Program-made: the position numbers and the translations under genes
The notes under the pieces: model-generated
Database searches by the model: none
The model's input: only the letters and a program-made list of their open reading frames with translations
What the model was told of the DNA's origin: nothing
In this document: piece by piece, positions 14,831-23,656 of the stretch
How the letters are laid out: the number at the start of each line of letters is the position of its first letter
Position numbering within the stretch: position 1 is the stretch's first letter
Source: Verrucomicrobia subdivision 3 bacterium UBA7542
GTDB taxonomy: Bacteria > Verrucomicrobiota > Verrucomicrobiia > Limisphaerales > UBA11358
Assembly: GCA_002479245.1 (NCBI GenBank)
Contig: DLMG01000230.1
Location: 1 to 23,656, forward strand
Reading direction: 5' to 3'
DNA length: 23,656 nucleotides

Positions 14831-17767
14831 ATGAAAACAACCAATATCAAATGGTTTCTGAACGATTCATTGACCAAACTCATCCTCTTGGCAGTTGGGT
14901 TGTTCTTGGCAACCACGAGCAGCGCTTTGGCCACCGTGCGCTACGTGAACGTCAACAACGCCAACCCCACGCCGCCCTACACCAACTGGGCCACCGCGGC
15001 CACGAACATTCAGAACGCGGTAGATGCGGCAGGGGCGGGTGACCAGATTGTGGTGACCAACGGCATCTACGCCGGTGGCAGTCGGGTGGACCCATATGGT
15101 GACCCCACCTGTGTGGTGGTAGCCAAGCCGCTGGTCTTGAGCAGTGTTAACGGCCCTGACGTCACCATAATCGATGGCGGTGGCGGGGCCACGTGCCTTT
15201 ACCTCACCAACAACGCGGTGATGGTGGGCTTCACCCTGACCAATGGTTCGACCTACTACACCGAATATGGCAACGGCGGAGGGGTCTATTGCGAATCCAA
15301 CGCCGTGCTGACCAATTGCGTGTTGACCGGCAACTCGGCCAACTACGGCGGCGGGGCCTATGGCGGCACGCTCAACAACTGCACGCTCACCGGCAACACG
15401 GCATACGAATATGAAATTACTTTGTTCCATCCCATAGGTGGCTATGGCGGTGGAGCTTATGGCAGCACGCTTAACAACTGCACGCTGAGCGGCAACTCGG
15501 CGGTCTTTGGCGGTGGGGTTGCCGGTTACAGCACGCTCAACAACTGCACGCTGAGCGGCAACTCGGCAGCCTTTAGCGGTGGGGTTGCCAGTTACAGCAC
15601 GCTCAATAACTGCACGGTCACTGGCAACTCCGGCGACGGGGCCGCTTACAGCACACTCAACAACTGCACGGTCACCGGCAATTCAGGTGGGGCCTACTCC
15701 AGCACGCTGAACAATTGTGTGGTGTCTGGCAATACCGGCGGCGGGGCCGATTACAGCACGCTCAACAACTGCACGGTCACCGGTAATTCAGGCTGGGGAG
15801 CGTCGTCTGCCACGCTCAACAACTGCATCGTCTATTTCAACTCGGACCCTAATGGAGGCAACTATGACCCTTCCAGCACGCTTAACTTCTGTTGCACAAC
15901 GCCCATGCCCACCAACGGTGTCGGCAACATCAGTGCCGACCCGCAACTGGCCAGCGCGTCGCATCTGAGTGCCGAATCCCCCTGCATCGGGGCGGGTAGC
16001 GCGACCTACGCCAGCGGCTCCGACATTGACGGCGAAGCCTGGAACAACCCGCCGTCCATCGGCTGTGATGAATACCACGCCGGGGCGGTGACGGGACCCT
16101 TGACGGTGAGCCTGACGGCAACCTTTATGAACGTGGCCACAGGCTTTCCAGCGGGTTTAACGGCGTTCATCGCTGGCCGCACCGACCTGAGCGTGTGGGA
16201 TTTCGGCGATGGTTACGTGGCGGTCAACGAGCCTTATACTTCACACGCCTGGACCGTGCCGGGGGATTACCTTGTGGCGTTGTGGGCCTTCAACGACAGC
16301 TATCCGCAAGGGGTGAGCGCGACGGTGACGGTTCACGTCGAAGAAGGTGTGCATTACGTCGCGGCCACCAGTGGTAATCCGGTCGCGCCCTACCTGTCCT
16401 GGGCGACGGCGGCCACCAACATCCAGGACGCGGTGGATGTGGCGCCACCGGGCGGCACAGTTTTCGTGACTAATGGGACTTATGCAGCCGGCGGGCGGAC
16501 AATACCAGGGGACAACATGGCGAACCGGGCGGCGGTGGACAAACCGCTGACGGTGCGGAGCGTCAACGGCCCGGGCGTCACCGTAATCGATGGCGGTGGC
16601 GCGGTGCGGTGCCTTTACCTGACCAACGACGTGGTGATGGTCGGCTTCACGTTGACAAATGGTATGGGCTTCCGAGGGGGAGGGGCGTACTGCGAATCCA
16701 GCAGCGCTGTGCTGACCAATTGCGTGCTGACCGGCAACTCGACGCCCTACGACGGCGGTGGGGCCTATGGCGGCACGCTCAACCACTGCACGTTGAGCGC
16801 CAACTCGGCAAACGGCTACGGCGGGGGGGGCTGGGTTTGCACGCTCAACAACTGTACCTTGACAGGCAACTCGGCAGCTTGGGGCGGCGGGGCTGATGGC
16901 GGCACGCTCAACAACTGCACCCTGAGCGGCAACTTGGCGAGAATTTGGGGCGGCGGGGCCCTTGGCTGCACACTCAACAACTGCACGTTGACGGGCAACT
17001 CAGCCACCTTTGGCGGCGGGGCTGATGGCGGCACGCTCAACAACTGCACCCTCACCGGCAACTGGGCAACTAATTCTGGTGGTGGGGCCTTTAACTGCAC
17101 GCTGAACAACTGCATCGTCTATTTCAACTCGGACCCCAATGGGGGCAATTATGGCCTTTACAACACGCTCAACTATTGTTGCACCACTCCCATGCCCACC
17201 AACGGTGTCGGCAACATCACCAACGCGCCGCTGTTCGTGAATTACGCTGGCGGCAACCTGCGCCTGCAATCGAACTCCCCCTGCATCAACTCGGGCGACA
17301 ACGCCTATGTCGTCGGGAGCACCGACCTGGACGGCAATCCCCGCATCGTCGGCGGCACGGTGGACATCGGTGCTTACGAATATCAGACACCGACTTCCAT
17401 CATTTCCTATGCCTGGCTCCAGCAATATGGCCTGCCCACCGACGGCTCGGCGGATCACGCCGACCTGGACGGCACCGGAATGAATGTTTACCAGGATTGG
17501 GTCGCCGGCTTAAATCCCACCAACGCCCTGTCGGTGTTGAAAATGCTGGCGCCCGTTAAAACCAATAATCCGGCGGGGTTGGTTGTGACTTGGGAAAGCG
17601 TGAACACGCGAACGTATTATCTCCAAAGGGGCACCAATCTGGGGGCGCAACCGGCCTTCTCCACCATCCAGAACAACATTGTCGGCCAAGCCGGCACGAC
17701 GAGCTGCACGGACACCACCGCCACGAACGCCGGCCCGTACTTCTATCGCGTGGGGGTGGACCGATAA
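14831..17767 (+). CDS. Exported beta-helix/PKD protein with dockerin-like tail, copy B1
   Basis: 978-residue exported protein. Signal peptide about 1-35 ([20 protein letters not shown]). Two right-handed parallel beta-helix domains (about 37-417 and 508-850) each start with YVNV/YVAA and NIQ(N/D)AVD, then stack coils with L-N-N-C-T-L-x-G-N-S-A and G-G-G-A turns; I count nine Cys rungs in the first and seven in the second. Each helix ends in a cap of the choice-of-anchor Q type (SPCIxxG...DIDG or DLDG...IGCDEYH or IGAYEYQ). A PKD domain lies between them (about 420-503, SVWDFGDGY and [17 protein letters not shown]). The tail (858-978) has a Ca-binding-like loop [13 protein letters not shown] (878-890) and a final beta domain (YYLQRGTNL ... 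YFYRVGV). No pectate-lyase active site is visible. Probably a surface adhesin or glycan-binding protein (inference). A2 follows after 14 bases. Confidence 0.87.
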   Translation: MKTTNIKWFLNDSLTKLILLAVGLFLATTSSALATVRYVNVNNANPTPPYTNWATAATNIQNAVDAAGAGDQIVVTNGIYAGGSRVDPYGDPTCVVVAKPLVLSSVNGPDVTIIDGGGGATCLYLTNNAVMVGFTLTNGSTYYTEYGNGGGVYCESNAVLTNCVLTGNSANYGGGAYGGTLNNCTLTGNTAYEYEITLFHPIGGYGGGAYGSTLNNCTLSGNSAVFGGGVAGYSTLNNCTLSGNSAAFSGGVASYSTLNNCTVTGNSGDGAAYSTLNNCTVTGNSGGAYSSTLNNCVVSGNTGGGADYSTLNNCTVTGNSGWGASSATLNNCIVYFNSDPNGGNYDPSSTLNFCCTTPMPTNGVGNISADPQLASASHLSAESPCIGAGSATYASGSDIDGEAWNNPPSIGCDEYHAGAVTGPLTVSLTATFMNVATGFPAGLTAFIAGRTDLSVWDFGDGYVAVNEPYTSHAWTVPGDYLVALWAFNDSYPQGVSATVTVHVEEGVHYVAATSGNPVAPYLSWATAATNIQDAVDVAPPGGTVFVTNGTYAAGGRTIPGDNMANRAAVDKPLTVRSVNGPGVTVIDGGGAVRCLYLTNDVVMVGFTLTNGMGFRGGGAYCESSSAVLTNCVLTGNSTPYDGGGAYGGTLNHCTLSANSANGYGGGGWVCTLNNCTLTGNSAAWGGGADGGTLNNCTLSGNLARIWGGGALGCTLNNCTLTGNSATFGGGADGGTLNNCTLTGNWATNSGGGAFNCTLNNCIVYFNSDPNGGNYGLYNTLNYCCTTPMPTNGVGNITNAPLFVNYAGGNLRLQSNSPCINSGDNAYVVGSTDLDGNPRIVGGTVDIGAYEYQTPTSIISYAWLQQYGLPTDGSADHADLDGTGMNVYQDWVAGLNPTNALSVLKMLAPVKTNNPAGLVVTWESVNTRTYYLQRGTNLGAQPAFSTIQNNIVGQAGTTSCTDTTATNAGPYFYRVGVDR

Positions 17768-17781
17768 GAAAGAATGTAAAT

Positions 17782-19356
17782 ATGAAAACTCAACTCACGA
17801 AACTCCGTAATGGAAGTAGAAACTGCGCTAAGATTGGGCCGGTTCCTGGCATCAAGCCGGTTTTCGCTCTAGTTATGCGACTGCTCTTGGCCTTCGTGCT
17901 CGTGCTGCCCATTTTTGGAGCACAGGCCGGTGTGGTCTTAACCACTTTGAATTCATTCGCCGACACCAATGACGGAGCAAACCCCAATGGGTTGGTGCAA
18001 GGAAATGACGGCAATTTCTATGGCACAACTTACGAAGGCGGCACGAACGGTTTGGGCACCGTGTTCAAAATCAGCACCAATGGGGCGCTGACTACTTTGT
18101 ATTCATTCGGTTCGCTTCAGGATACTGATGGCGATCCACTTGATGGCGCAAATCCCGTTGCCGCTCTGTTGCAAGGCAATGACGGCTATTTCTATGGCAC
18201 AACTTTCAGCGGCGGCACGAACTACTACGCTGGGACCGTGTTCAAAATCAGCCCCAATGGGGCGCTGACCACCTTGTATTCATTCGGTTCGGTTCAGGAT
18301 ACAAATGGCAATCTACTTGATGGCTATTATCCTAATGCCGGACTGGTGCAGGGCAGTGACGGCAATTTCTATGGCACGACTATTTGGGGCGGCACGAACG
18401 TCTATGGCACCTTATTCAAAATCAACAACAATGGAATGTTGACCACTTTGCATTCCTTCACCAGCGGTAATGATGGCGGGAATCCACGGGGCGCGTTGGT
18501 GCAGGGTAGCGACGGTTTTTTCTATGGCACGACTACTTGGGGCGGCACGAACGGCTACTATGGGACCGTGTTCAAGGTCAGCACCAATGGGGCGCTGAAC
18601 ACCTTGTATTCATTCGGTTCGGTTCGGGCTACTAATGACCCCTTATCTTCACTTGATGGCGGAAATCCCAATGGGCTGGTGCAAGGCAGCGACGGGATTT
18701 TCTATGGCACAACCGGAGGCATGGGCCGTGAGGGATTTGGTTGGCCGTTCAGCCCTGGCACCGTGTTCAAACTCACCACCAATGGCGTGCTGACCACTTT
18801 GCACTCATTCAGCGCATTCAGCGGCGGCAATGATGGCGCAAATCCCGTTGCCGCTCTGGTGCAAGGAAACGACGGCAATTTCTACGGCACGACTGAATGC
18901 AACGTCTTTGAACCAGGCGATAACTCATACGGCCCTGGCACCGTGTTCCAAATCAGCGCCAATGGCGGGCTGACGACCGTTCATGCTTTCGGCTCGATTA
19001 CTAATGCGAATGGCGAGCCGCTGGATGGCGCAAATCCCGCTGCCGCTTTAGTGCAAGGCAGCGACGGCAATTTCTATGGCACGACTTCCGATGGCGGCCC
19101 GAACGGCGCTGGCACTATTTTCCGGCTGACCATTGTGCCAGAGCCACAACTGACGATAATTCCTTACGGGGAAAATGTTATTCTAACGTGGCCGACCAAT
19201 GCCTTCGTTTTCACTTTGCAATCCAGCATGAACCTTGGTTCATCGGCGATCTGGACCACCAATTTTCCGGCACCGGTCCTCATTGGTGGACAGAACGTCG
19301 TGATAAATCCAATCACCGGCAGCCAGATGTTTTACCGATTGCTGTTGGCTCCGTAA
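17782..19356 (+). CDS. Exported gloeo/verruco-repeat protein, copy A2
   Basis: 524 residues, paralogue of A1 at 13125-14810. ATG 17782 gives [11 protein letters not shown] and a strong signal (about 30-50, [23 protein letters not shown]); longer upstream reading frame overlaps B1 and is not used. Seven repeat units of the TIGR03803 type ([26 protein letters not shown], and so on) are followed by the same C-terminal 70-residue domain ([21 protein letters not shown]..., ending MFYRLLLAP). The signal peptide and the first repeat are shorter than in A1, which accounts for most of the 37-residue difference. Same gene order and spacing to B2 (20 bases) as A1 to B1. Function unknown; the highly repetitive surface suggests binding rather than catalysis. 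Confidence 0.85.
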   Translation: MKTQLTKLRNGSRNCAKIGPVPGIKPVFALVMRLLLAFVLVLPIFGAQAGVVLTTLNSFADTNDGANPNGLVQGNDGNFYGTTYEGGTNGLGTVFKISTNGALTTLYSFGSLQDTDGDPLDGANPVAALLQGNDGYFYGTTFSGGTNYYAGTVFKISPNGALTTLYSFGSVQDTNGNLLDGYYPNAGLVQGSDGNFYGTTIWGGTNVYGTLFKINNNGMLTTLHSFTSGNDGGNPRGALVQGSDGFFYGTTTWGGTNGYYGTVFKVSTNGALNTLYSFGSVRATNDPLSSLDGGNPNGLVQGSDGIFYGTTGGMGREGFGWPFSPGTVFKLTTNGVLTTLHSFSAFSGGNDGANPVAALVQGNDGNFYGTTECNVFEPGDNSYGPGTVFQISANGGLTTVHAFGSITNANGEPLDGANPAAALVQGSDGNFYGTTSDGGPNGAGTIFRLTIVPEPQLTIIPYGENVILTWPTNAFVFTLQSSMNLGSSAIWTTNFPAPVLIGGQNVVINPITGSQMFYRLLLAP

Positions 19357-19376
19357 CTCACGAAATGAAAACATCT

Positions 19377-22184
19377 ATGAAAACGACCAATTCCAAATGG
19401 TTTGCGAGTGTCTCGTTGACCAAACTCAGCCTCGTGGCGGCCGGGATATTCCTGGCAGCCACGAGTAGCGCCTTGGCCACCGTGCGCTACGTGAACGTCA
19501 ACAACGCCAACCCCACACCGCCCTACACCAACTGGGTCACCGCCGCCACGAACATTCAGGATGCGGTGGATGCGGCTGCGGCGGGTGACGAGATTGTGGT
19601 GACCAACGGCACCTACACCGGCGGCAGTCGGGTGGACCCATATGGTAATCTCAACTGTGTGCTGGTGGACAAGCCGCTGCTCTTGAGCAGCGTCAACGGC
19701 CCGGATGTCACCGTGATTGATGGCGGTGGCGCGGCGCGATGCGTTTACCTCACCAACAATGCGGTGCTGCTGGGCTTCACCTTGACCAATGGTTACGCCC
19801 ACTACTACGGGGGAGGGGCATACTGCGAATCCACCAACGCCGTGTTGACCAATTGTGTGCTAAGCGGCAACTCGGCCTTCGCTGGCGGCGGGGCCTATGG
19901 CGGCACGCTCAACAACTGCAAGCTCAGCGGCAACTCGGTTTTCCCAATTCGTGACCCCTTTGGGGGGTTCAATGGCGGCTACGGCGGCGGGGCTTCTGGT
20001 TCCACGCTGAACAACTGTACGTTGACCGGCAATTCGACGGACGATTTGGGTGGCGGTGCCTTTGGCGGCACGCTGAACAACTGCACGCTGACCGGCAACT
20101 CGGCCAACTCTTTCGGCGGCGGCGGCGGGGCTGCCGATTCCACGCTCAACAACTGCAGGCTGACCGGCAACTCAGGCGGCGGGGCCTGTGGCGGCACGCT
20201 GAACAATTGTGTGGTGGCTGGAAACAGCGGCGGCGGAGCGTCTGGCGATTTACTCTCCTTCTCCCCGTCCTGCACGCTGAACAACTGCACCATCACCGGT
20301 AATTCAGGCTGGGGAACATCGTCTGCCACCCTGAACAACTGCATTGTCTATTTCAACTCGGACCCCAATGGGGGCAACTATGACCCTTCCAGCACGCTCA
20401 ACTACTGTTGCACGACGCCGCTGCCCCCCAGCGGTGTCGGCAACATCAGTGCCGACCCGCAACTGGCCAGCGCGTCGCATCTGAGTGCCGCATCCCCCTG
20501 CATCGGGGCGGGTTGCGCGACCTACGCCAGCGGCACCGACATTGACGGCGACGCCTGGAACAACCCGCCGTCCATCGGCTGTGATGAATACCACGCCGGG
20601 GCGGTGACGGGACCCTTGACGGTGAGCCTGACGGCGACCTATACGAACGTGGCCACAGGCTTCCCCGTGGATTTGACGGCGCTCATCGAGGGCCGGACCG
20701 ACCTGAGCGTGTGGGAATTCGGCGATGGTTTCGTGGAGGTCAACGAGCCTTATACATCACACACTTGGACGGCACCAGGGGAGTACCTCGTGGCGTTGTG
20801 GGCCTTCAATGACAGCTATCCGGAAGGCGTGAGCGCGATGGTGACGGTGCGAGTTCTCGACCACCCGGTGCAATATGTGGCCTTGGGCAGCACGAACCCG
20901 GTCGCGCCCTACCTGTCCTGGGCGACGGCGGCCACCAACATTCAGGACGCGGTGGATGTTCTTTGGGGCGGGAGGTCGCTGGTACTGGTGACTAACGGCA
21001 CCTACGCCCCCGTCACAGTGAACACACCGCTGACGTTGCAAAGCGTCAACGGGCCGGGCGTCACCATCATCAATGGCGGTGGTACGGTGCAGTGCCTTTA
21101 CCTCACCAACGATGCTTTAATGGTGGGCTTCACCTTGACCAATGGTCTCGGAGGGGCGGGTTGCGAATCCAGCAGCTCCGTGCTGTCCAATTGCGTGTTG
21201 AGCGGCAACTCAGGCAGCGGGGCCACCGGCGGCACGCTCAACAATTGCTCCTTGACTGGCAACTCAGGCGTCTTTGGCGGCGGAGCCTCTAGCTGCACGC
21301 TCAACAACTGCACGTTGACCGGCAACTCGGCATTCAGAGGTGGCGGGGCTTGGCTTAGCACGCTGCGCAACTGCACGTTGAGCGACAATTTCGCCGGTGA
21401 CAGCGGCGGCGGAGCGGCTGCGAGCACGCTGAACAACTGCACGTTGACCGGCAACTCGGCAAGCTACGGCGGCGGGGCCGCCTCGAGCACAGGCGGCTAT
21501 GGCAGCACGCTCAACAACTGCATCGTCTATTTCAACACCGCCGCGAACGGCGCCAACTACTATCAAGACCAATACGGTGGAGGTCTCATTTACTGTTGCA
21601 CGACGCCTATGCCCACCAACGGTGTCGGCAACATCACAAACGCGCCGCTGTTCGCGAATTACGCTGGCGGCAACCTGCGCCTGCAATCCAACTCCCCTTG
21701 CATCAACTCCGGCAACAATACCTATGTGGTCGGCAGCACCGACTTGGACGGCAACCCCCGCATCGTCGGCGGCACGGTGGACATCGGGGCTTACGAATAT
21801 CAAACACCGACTTCAATCATTTCCTATGCCTGGCTCCAGCAATATGGCCTGCCCACGGACGGCTCAGCGGACCACGCCGACCTGGACGGCACCGGCATGA
21901 ACGTTTATCAGGATTGGGTTGCCGGCTTAAATCCCACCAACGCCCTGTCGGTGTTGAAAATGCTGGCGCCCGTTAAAACCAATAATCCGGCGGGGTTGGT
22001 TGTGACTTGGCAAAGCGTGAATACGCGAACGTATTATCTCCAACGCAGCACCAATCTGGCGGAGCAACCGGCCTTCATCACCATCCAAAGCAACATCGTC
22101 GGCCAGGCCGGCACGACGAGTTACACGGACACCACCGCCACGAACGCCGGCCCGTACTTCTATCGCGTGGGCGTTGGGAATTGA
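19377..22184 (+). CDS. Exported beta-helix/PKD protein with dockerin-like tail, copy B2
   Basis: 935 residues, paralogue of B1. I take ATG 19377 ([12 protein letters not shown]...), which aligns with the B1 start; an ATG 12 bases upstream (19365) corresponds to ATA in the B1 leader and is less likely. Architecture is as in B1: signal (about 1-35), beta-helix 1, a PKD domain (SVWEFGDGF ... [17 protein letters not shown]), a shorter beta-helix 2 and the same dockerin-like tail. The rung word LNNC recurs through both helices, but coil number and turn inserts differ from B1 (for example [17 protein letters not shown] early in helix 1). The PKD region and the last 130 residues are far closer to B1 than the helices. 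Predicted extracellular; ligand unknown. Confidence 0.87.
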   Translation: MKTTNSKWFASVSLTKLSLVAAGIFLAATSSALATVRYVNVNNANPTPPYTNWVTAATNIQDAVDAAAAGDEIVVTNGTYTGGSRVDPYGNLNCVLVDKPLLLSSVNGPDVTVIDGGGAARCVYLTNNAVLLGFTLTNGYAHYYGGGAYCESTNAVLTNCVLSGNSAFAGGGAYGGTLNNCKLSGNSVFPIRDPFGGFNGGYGGGASGSTLNNCTLTGNSTDDLGGGAFGGTLNNCTLTGNSANSFGGGGGAADSTLNNCRLTGNSGGGACGGTLNNCVVAGNSGGGASGDLLSFSPSCTLNNCTITGNSGWGTSSATLNNCIVYFNSDPNGGNYDPSSTLNYCCTTPLPPSGVGNISADPQLASASHLSAASPCIGAGCATYASGTDIDGDAWNNPPSIGCDEYHAGAVTGPLTVSLTATYTNVATGFPVDLTALIEGRTDLSVWEFGDGFVEVNEPYTSHTWTAPGEYLVALWAFNDSYPEGVSAMVTVRVLDHPVQYVALGSTNPVAPYLSWATAATNIQDAVDVLWGGRSLVLVTNGTYAPVTVNTPLTLQSVNGPGVTIINGGGTVQCLYLTNDALMVGFTLTNGLGGAGCESSSSVLSNCVLSGNSGSGATGGTLNNCSLTGNSGVFGGGASSCTLNNCTLTGNSAFRGGGAWLSTLRNCTLSDNFAGDSGGGAAASTLNNCTLTGNSASYGGGAASSTGGYGSTLNNCIVYFNTAANGANYYQDQYGGGLIYCCTTPMPTNGVGNITNAPLFANYAGGNLRLQSNSPCINSGNNTYVVGSTDLDGNPRIVGGTVDIGAYEYQTPTSIISYAWLQQYGLPTDGSADHADLDGTGMNVYQDWVAGLNPTNALSVLKMLAPVKTNNPAGLVVTWQSVNTRTYYLQRSTNLAEQPAFITIQSNIVGQAGTTSYTDTTATNAGPYFYRVGVGN

Positions 22185-22218
22185 CTTGTGCGGTTTGCTG
22201 GTTTGAAAAGGAGATTTT

Positions 22219-22575
22219 ATGAAAACAAGACGAAACCTGATTCAAATCTGGCTGCTATGTGCGGCGCTGCTGCCCACTGTGATGCAAGCCCAATTCAATT
22301 ACATAACCATCAATGGCACGATCACCATCACGGAATACACCGGTCCAGGCGGTGCGGTGACCATCCCCAGCACGATCAATGGCCTGCCGGTCACCACAAT
22401 CGGAGGCTACGACTACGGGGGCTATTGGTATGGTGCGTTCCATTGGTGCTACAGCCTGACCAGCGTCACGATCTTCACCAGCGTCACCAGCATCGGAGAC
22501 TGGGCGTTTTCTCCACATAGACACGGAACGTGGGCAATTGGCTGTCAGCACACAAGGTTCAACAAGGGGACATAA
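22219..22575 (+). pseudogene. Truncated BspA-type leucine-rich-repeat protein
   Basis: 118 codons. It begins like a full exported LRR_5 (BspA-like) protein: Shine-Dalgarno AAGGAG (22208-22213) five bases before the ATG, signal peptide MKTRRNLIQIWLLCAALLPTVMQA, then ITINGTITITEYTGPGGAVTIP and the first LRR units (INGLPVTTIGGYDYGG, SLTSVTIFTSVTSIGDWAF). Right after TSIGDWAFS the frame enters unrelated sequence (PHRHGTWAIGCQHTRFNKGT) and stops at 22573-22575. BspA-type proteins normally have many such repeats, so only the first two or so remain. The break point is not a simple frameshift, since no LRR continues in the other frames; a deletion or replacement fits better. It lies 34 bases after B2 and could be transcribed with it. 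Confidence 0.72.
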
Positions 22576-22678
22576 CTGCGCTACAAACGCCTTTGGAGTA
22601 GCTGCCACAGATGCGAACAATTCTTATCCTACTAATCCTTTCACGGGTGGGGCAGCCAACCCAGTGAGGCGCCGCTGA
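22505..22678 (+). other. Orphan open tail fused to the broken LRR gene
   Basis: In another plus frame from the truncated LRR gene, an uninterrupted stretch runs to TGA at 22676-22678 and would encode a piece ending SYPTNPFTGGAANPVRRR. The end of the sequence after the zinc-ribbon gene (13004-13031) has the similar ending GNPMRRD. This looks like the 3' end of an unidentified coding element joined to the LRR gene. It has no start of its own. Confidence 0.35.
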
Positions 22679-22710
22679 AGAATTCTCGGTTTTATTTGGC
22701 GCAACAATCC
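22653..22710 (+). repeat. Right copy of the direct repeat flanking the surface-protein block
   Basis: Counterpart of 13007-13060: the shared core is C-C-C-A-x-T-G-x-G-G-C-G followed by CTGAAGAATT, a T-rich stretch and CAATCC. It lies downstream of the broken LRR gene, so the two copies bracket A1-B1-A2-B2 and the LRR remnant. Confidence 0.6.
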
Positions 22711-22727
22711 TCATTTTTTCTTAAACA

Positions 22728-23051
22728 CTAAGTTTTTGACTGTGTAAAACCCAACAAACGACCCCTGTGAGGTTTTGGGAAATCAACTCCGGAATCGAAC
22801 GACAACAAGGCGCTCAACATCTGCCATTGTTTCTCATCGGGTGTGAGGGAACCGCTTTCCCAGGCCAAAATCAACGCCGTCTCAATTCCCATTTTACCCG
22901 CTATTTGATAGGGATGAAGCCCCTTTTCATAGCGCTTGGCCTGAATGTAATCACCAAGCGTTTTTATGACAGTCGGGATGTGCTTTCGGCGGTGGCGATT
23001 CGGCGGAATGTGGGCGCGGGATACGCGAATTTGCCGTTGTGCAAAAGCCAA
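22728..23051 (-). CDS. XRE-type helix-turn-helix protein
   Basis: 107 residues. A helix-turn-helix of the Cro/C1 kind covers about 30-85 (KTLGDYIQAKRYEKGLHPYQIAG ... LAWESGSLTPDEKQWQMLSALL), preceded by a short basic stretch (HIPPNRHRRKHIPTVI). The recognition helix would be near MGIETALILAWE. Such short TLGD-type regulators are widespread and often solitary. No ATG precedes the domain: the best start is TTG 23051, with GGGGGA about 10-15 bases upstream; an in-frame stop lies just before that. The gene is on the opposite strand to the surface-protein block and sits between the right flanking repeat and another palindrome. A loss of the original start by an insertion upstream is possible. Target unknown. 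Confidence 0.7.
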   Translation of the reverse strand: MAFAQRQIRVSRAHIPPNRHRRKHIPTVIKTLGDYIQAKRYEKGLHPYQIAGKMGIETALILAWESGSLTPDEKQWQMLSALLSFDSGVDFPKPHRGRLLGFTQSKT

Positions 23052-23166
23052 CAGGGCAGTGCTCCCCCAGGAGAAGGAGAATCAATGTCCACTCTACTTT
23101 CAATTCACCGTCAACGGTATTTGCACGATCAGCACATAAAAGGTTTGAAATCGTCCGCTGGCATGT

Positions 23167-23185
23167 CCTCTCCCCGGGGGAGAGG
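23167..23185. repeat. Palindrome CCTCTCCCCGGGGGAGAGG
   Basis: A 9-bp inverted repeat with one central base lies in the gap between the XRE gene and the alpha/beta hydrolase. A related C-rich word (GCTCCCCCAGGAGAAGGAGA) is at 23061-23080, so the whole stretch from about 23060 to 23200 may be one dispersed element. The rest of the gap up to 23327 shows nothing I can name. Confidence 0.65.
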
Positions 23186-23327
23186 AAATAGGTGAGGGCG
23201 AGTGTAAAAACCAATTTCCATTTTAAGACCCACCCAGCCCCGTATTATCCAGCGAAATTATTCCGAAGTTTCCTCACCGTTTCTTCATTGAACCATTGGC
23301 TCTGGCGCATGGATAATCACTGAAACG

Positions 23328-23656
23328 ATGTCAGAGGAACTTCAACTGCGCATCCACGGCGAAGCTACGCTGCCCACGCTGATTTATCTGCCCGGCTTGC
23401 ACGGCGATTGGACGCTCATTGGCAGCTTTCGCAAGGTTATTGGCGGCCGGGTGCGCTTCGTCGAAATCACCTACCCACGCACGCTCACGTGGTCGCTGGA
23501 CGATTACGCGGCGACCATCGAAGCCGCGCTGGCGCACAATGGAATCACCCGCGGCTGGCTGCTCGGCGAATCGTATGGCTCGCAGGTTTTGTGGGCGATG
23601 GTCGCGCGCGGGAAGTTTCCGGCGCAGGGCGTGATTCTGGCGGGCGGTTTCGTGAA
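23328..23656 (+). CDS. Alpha/beta-fold hydrolase (5' part)
   Basis: N-terminal 109 residues of a predicted alpha/beta hydrolase; the gene continues past the window. The start ATG 23328 gives MSEELQLRIHGEATLPTLIY, after which comes the oxyanion-region motif LPGLHGDW (21-28) and the nucleophile elbow GESYGSQ (74-80, Ser76), followed by the strand VILAGGFV. This is the usual G-x-S-x-G of esterase and lipase folds. No signal peptide, so it is probably cytoplasmic. The substrate cannot be inferred. The acid and His of the triad should lie in the missing part. Confidence 0.8.
   Translation, partial: MSEELQLRIHGEATLPTLIYLPGLHGDWTLIGSFRKVIGGRVRFVEITYPRTLTWSLDDYAATIEAALAHNGITRGWLLGESYGSQVLWAMVARGKFPAQGVILAGGFV

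Larger units (their letters stand above)
13125..22184 (+). repeat. Tandem duplication of the A-B gene pair (A1-B1, A2-B2)
   Basis: Units 13125-17767 and 17782-22184 carry the same two genes in the same order. Even the 20-base spacers between A and B are alike: A1 ends GGCTCAATAACCGACGAAAT and A2 ends GGCTCCGTAACTCACGAAAT, both followed by A-rich sequence and a matching MKTTN start. C-terminal coding ends of B1 and B2 are near-identical over several hundred bases. The duplicate is therefore segmental, not two independent genes. Confidence 0.88.

Noticed and set aside
15300..17100. Regular repeated words such as GGCACGCTCAACAACTGCA that suggest a CRISPR or satellite array
   Set aside because: Spacing is irregular, copies stay in one reading frame and translate as beta-helix coils, and the intervening sequence is also repetitive.
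19188..19376. Extension of B2 upstream to an ATG at 19188
   Set aside because: It would overlap the conserved C-terminal domain of A2 in another frame and put the signal peptide 60 residues inside the protein; B1 starts at the position matching 19377.

Overview
The window looks like a piece of a Verrucomicrobia chromosome, most likely a Pedosphaera/Limisphaerales-type lineage. The reasons are the seven-fold G-S-D-G-x-F-Y-G-T-T repeats (the 'gloeo/verruco' repeat family, TIGR03803), a TIGR03790-family protein, a sigma factor paired with a giant Ser/Thr kinase, secreted beta-helix proteins with a dockerin-like C-terminus, and palindromic intergenic elements of a kind I associate with these genomes. 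The affiliation rests on recognition of families, not on a search.

Left part (1-8214), mostly housekeeping. The 3' part of lpxD (lipid A synthesis, so a Gram-negative outer membrane) faces recN, which lies on the minus strand with a Rho-independent terminator. Divergent from recN runs a same-strand series: an MBL-fold hydrolase, an exported GH5-type glycoside hydrolase, an exported TIGR03790 protein with a TPR tail, a TatD-family nuclease and a small putative lipoprotein. Hairpin-rich repeats fill the gaps at 578-697, 6685-6760 and 7657-7730. Two more palindromic elements sit in frame inside recN.

Middle (8215-13002). A 490-base non-coding stretch leads into an ECF-type sigma factor, a 1102-residue transmembrane Ser/Thr kinase with a sensor-like array of 42-residue TPRs, and a small zinc-ribbon protein. 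This looks like a signalling unit.

Right part (13003-22727). Four very long secreted proteins form two tandem copies of a two-gene cassette: A1-B1 (13125-17767) and A2-B2 (17782-22184). A proteins carry gloeo/verruco repeats. B proteins carry two Cys/Asn-ladder beta-helices around a PKD domain, then a dockerin-like tail. A truncated BspA-type LRR gene follows. About 55 bases of similar sequence flank this block at 13007-13060 and 22653-22710. I infer a recently duplicated surface or exported-protein island next to a signalling unit; the regulatory link is not shown.

Far right: a small minus-strand XRE-type HTH protein, another palindrome, and the start of an alpha/beta hydrolase that runs off the window. 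No tRNA, rRNA, CRISPR array, integrase or transposase was seen.
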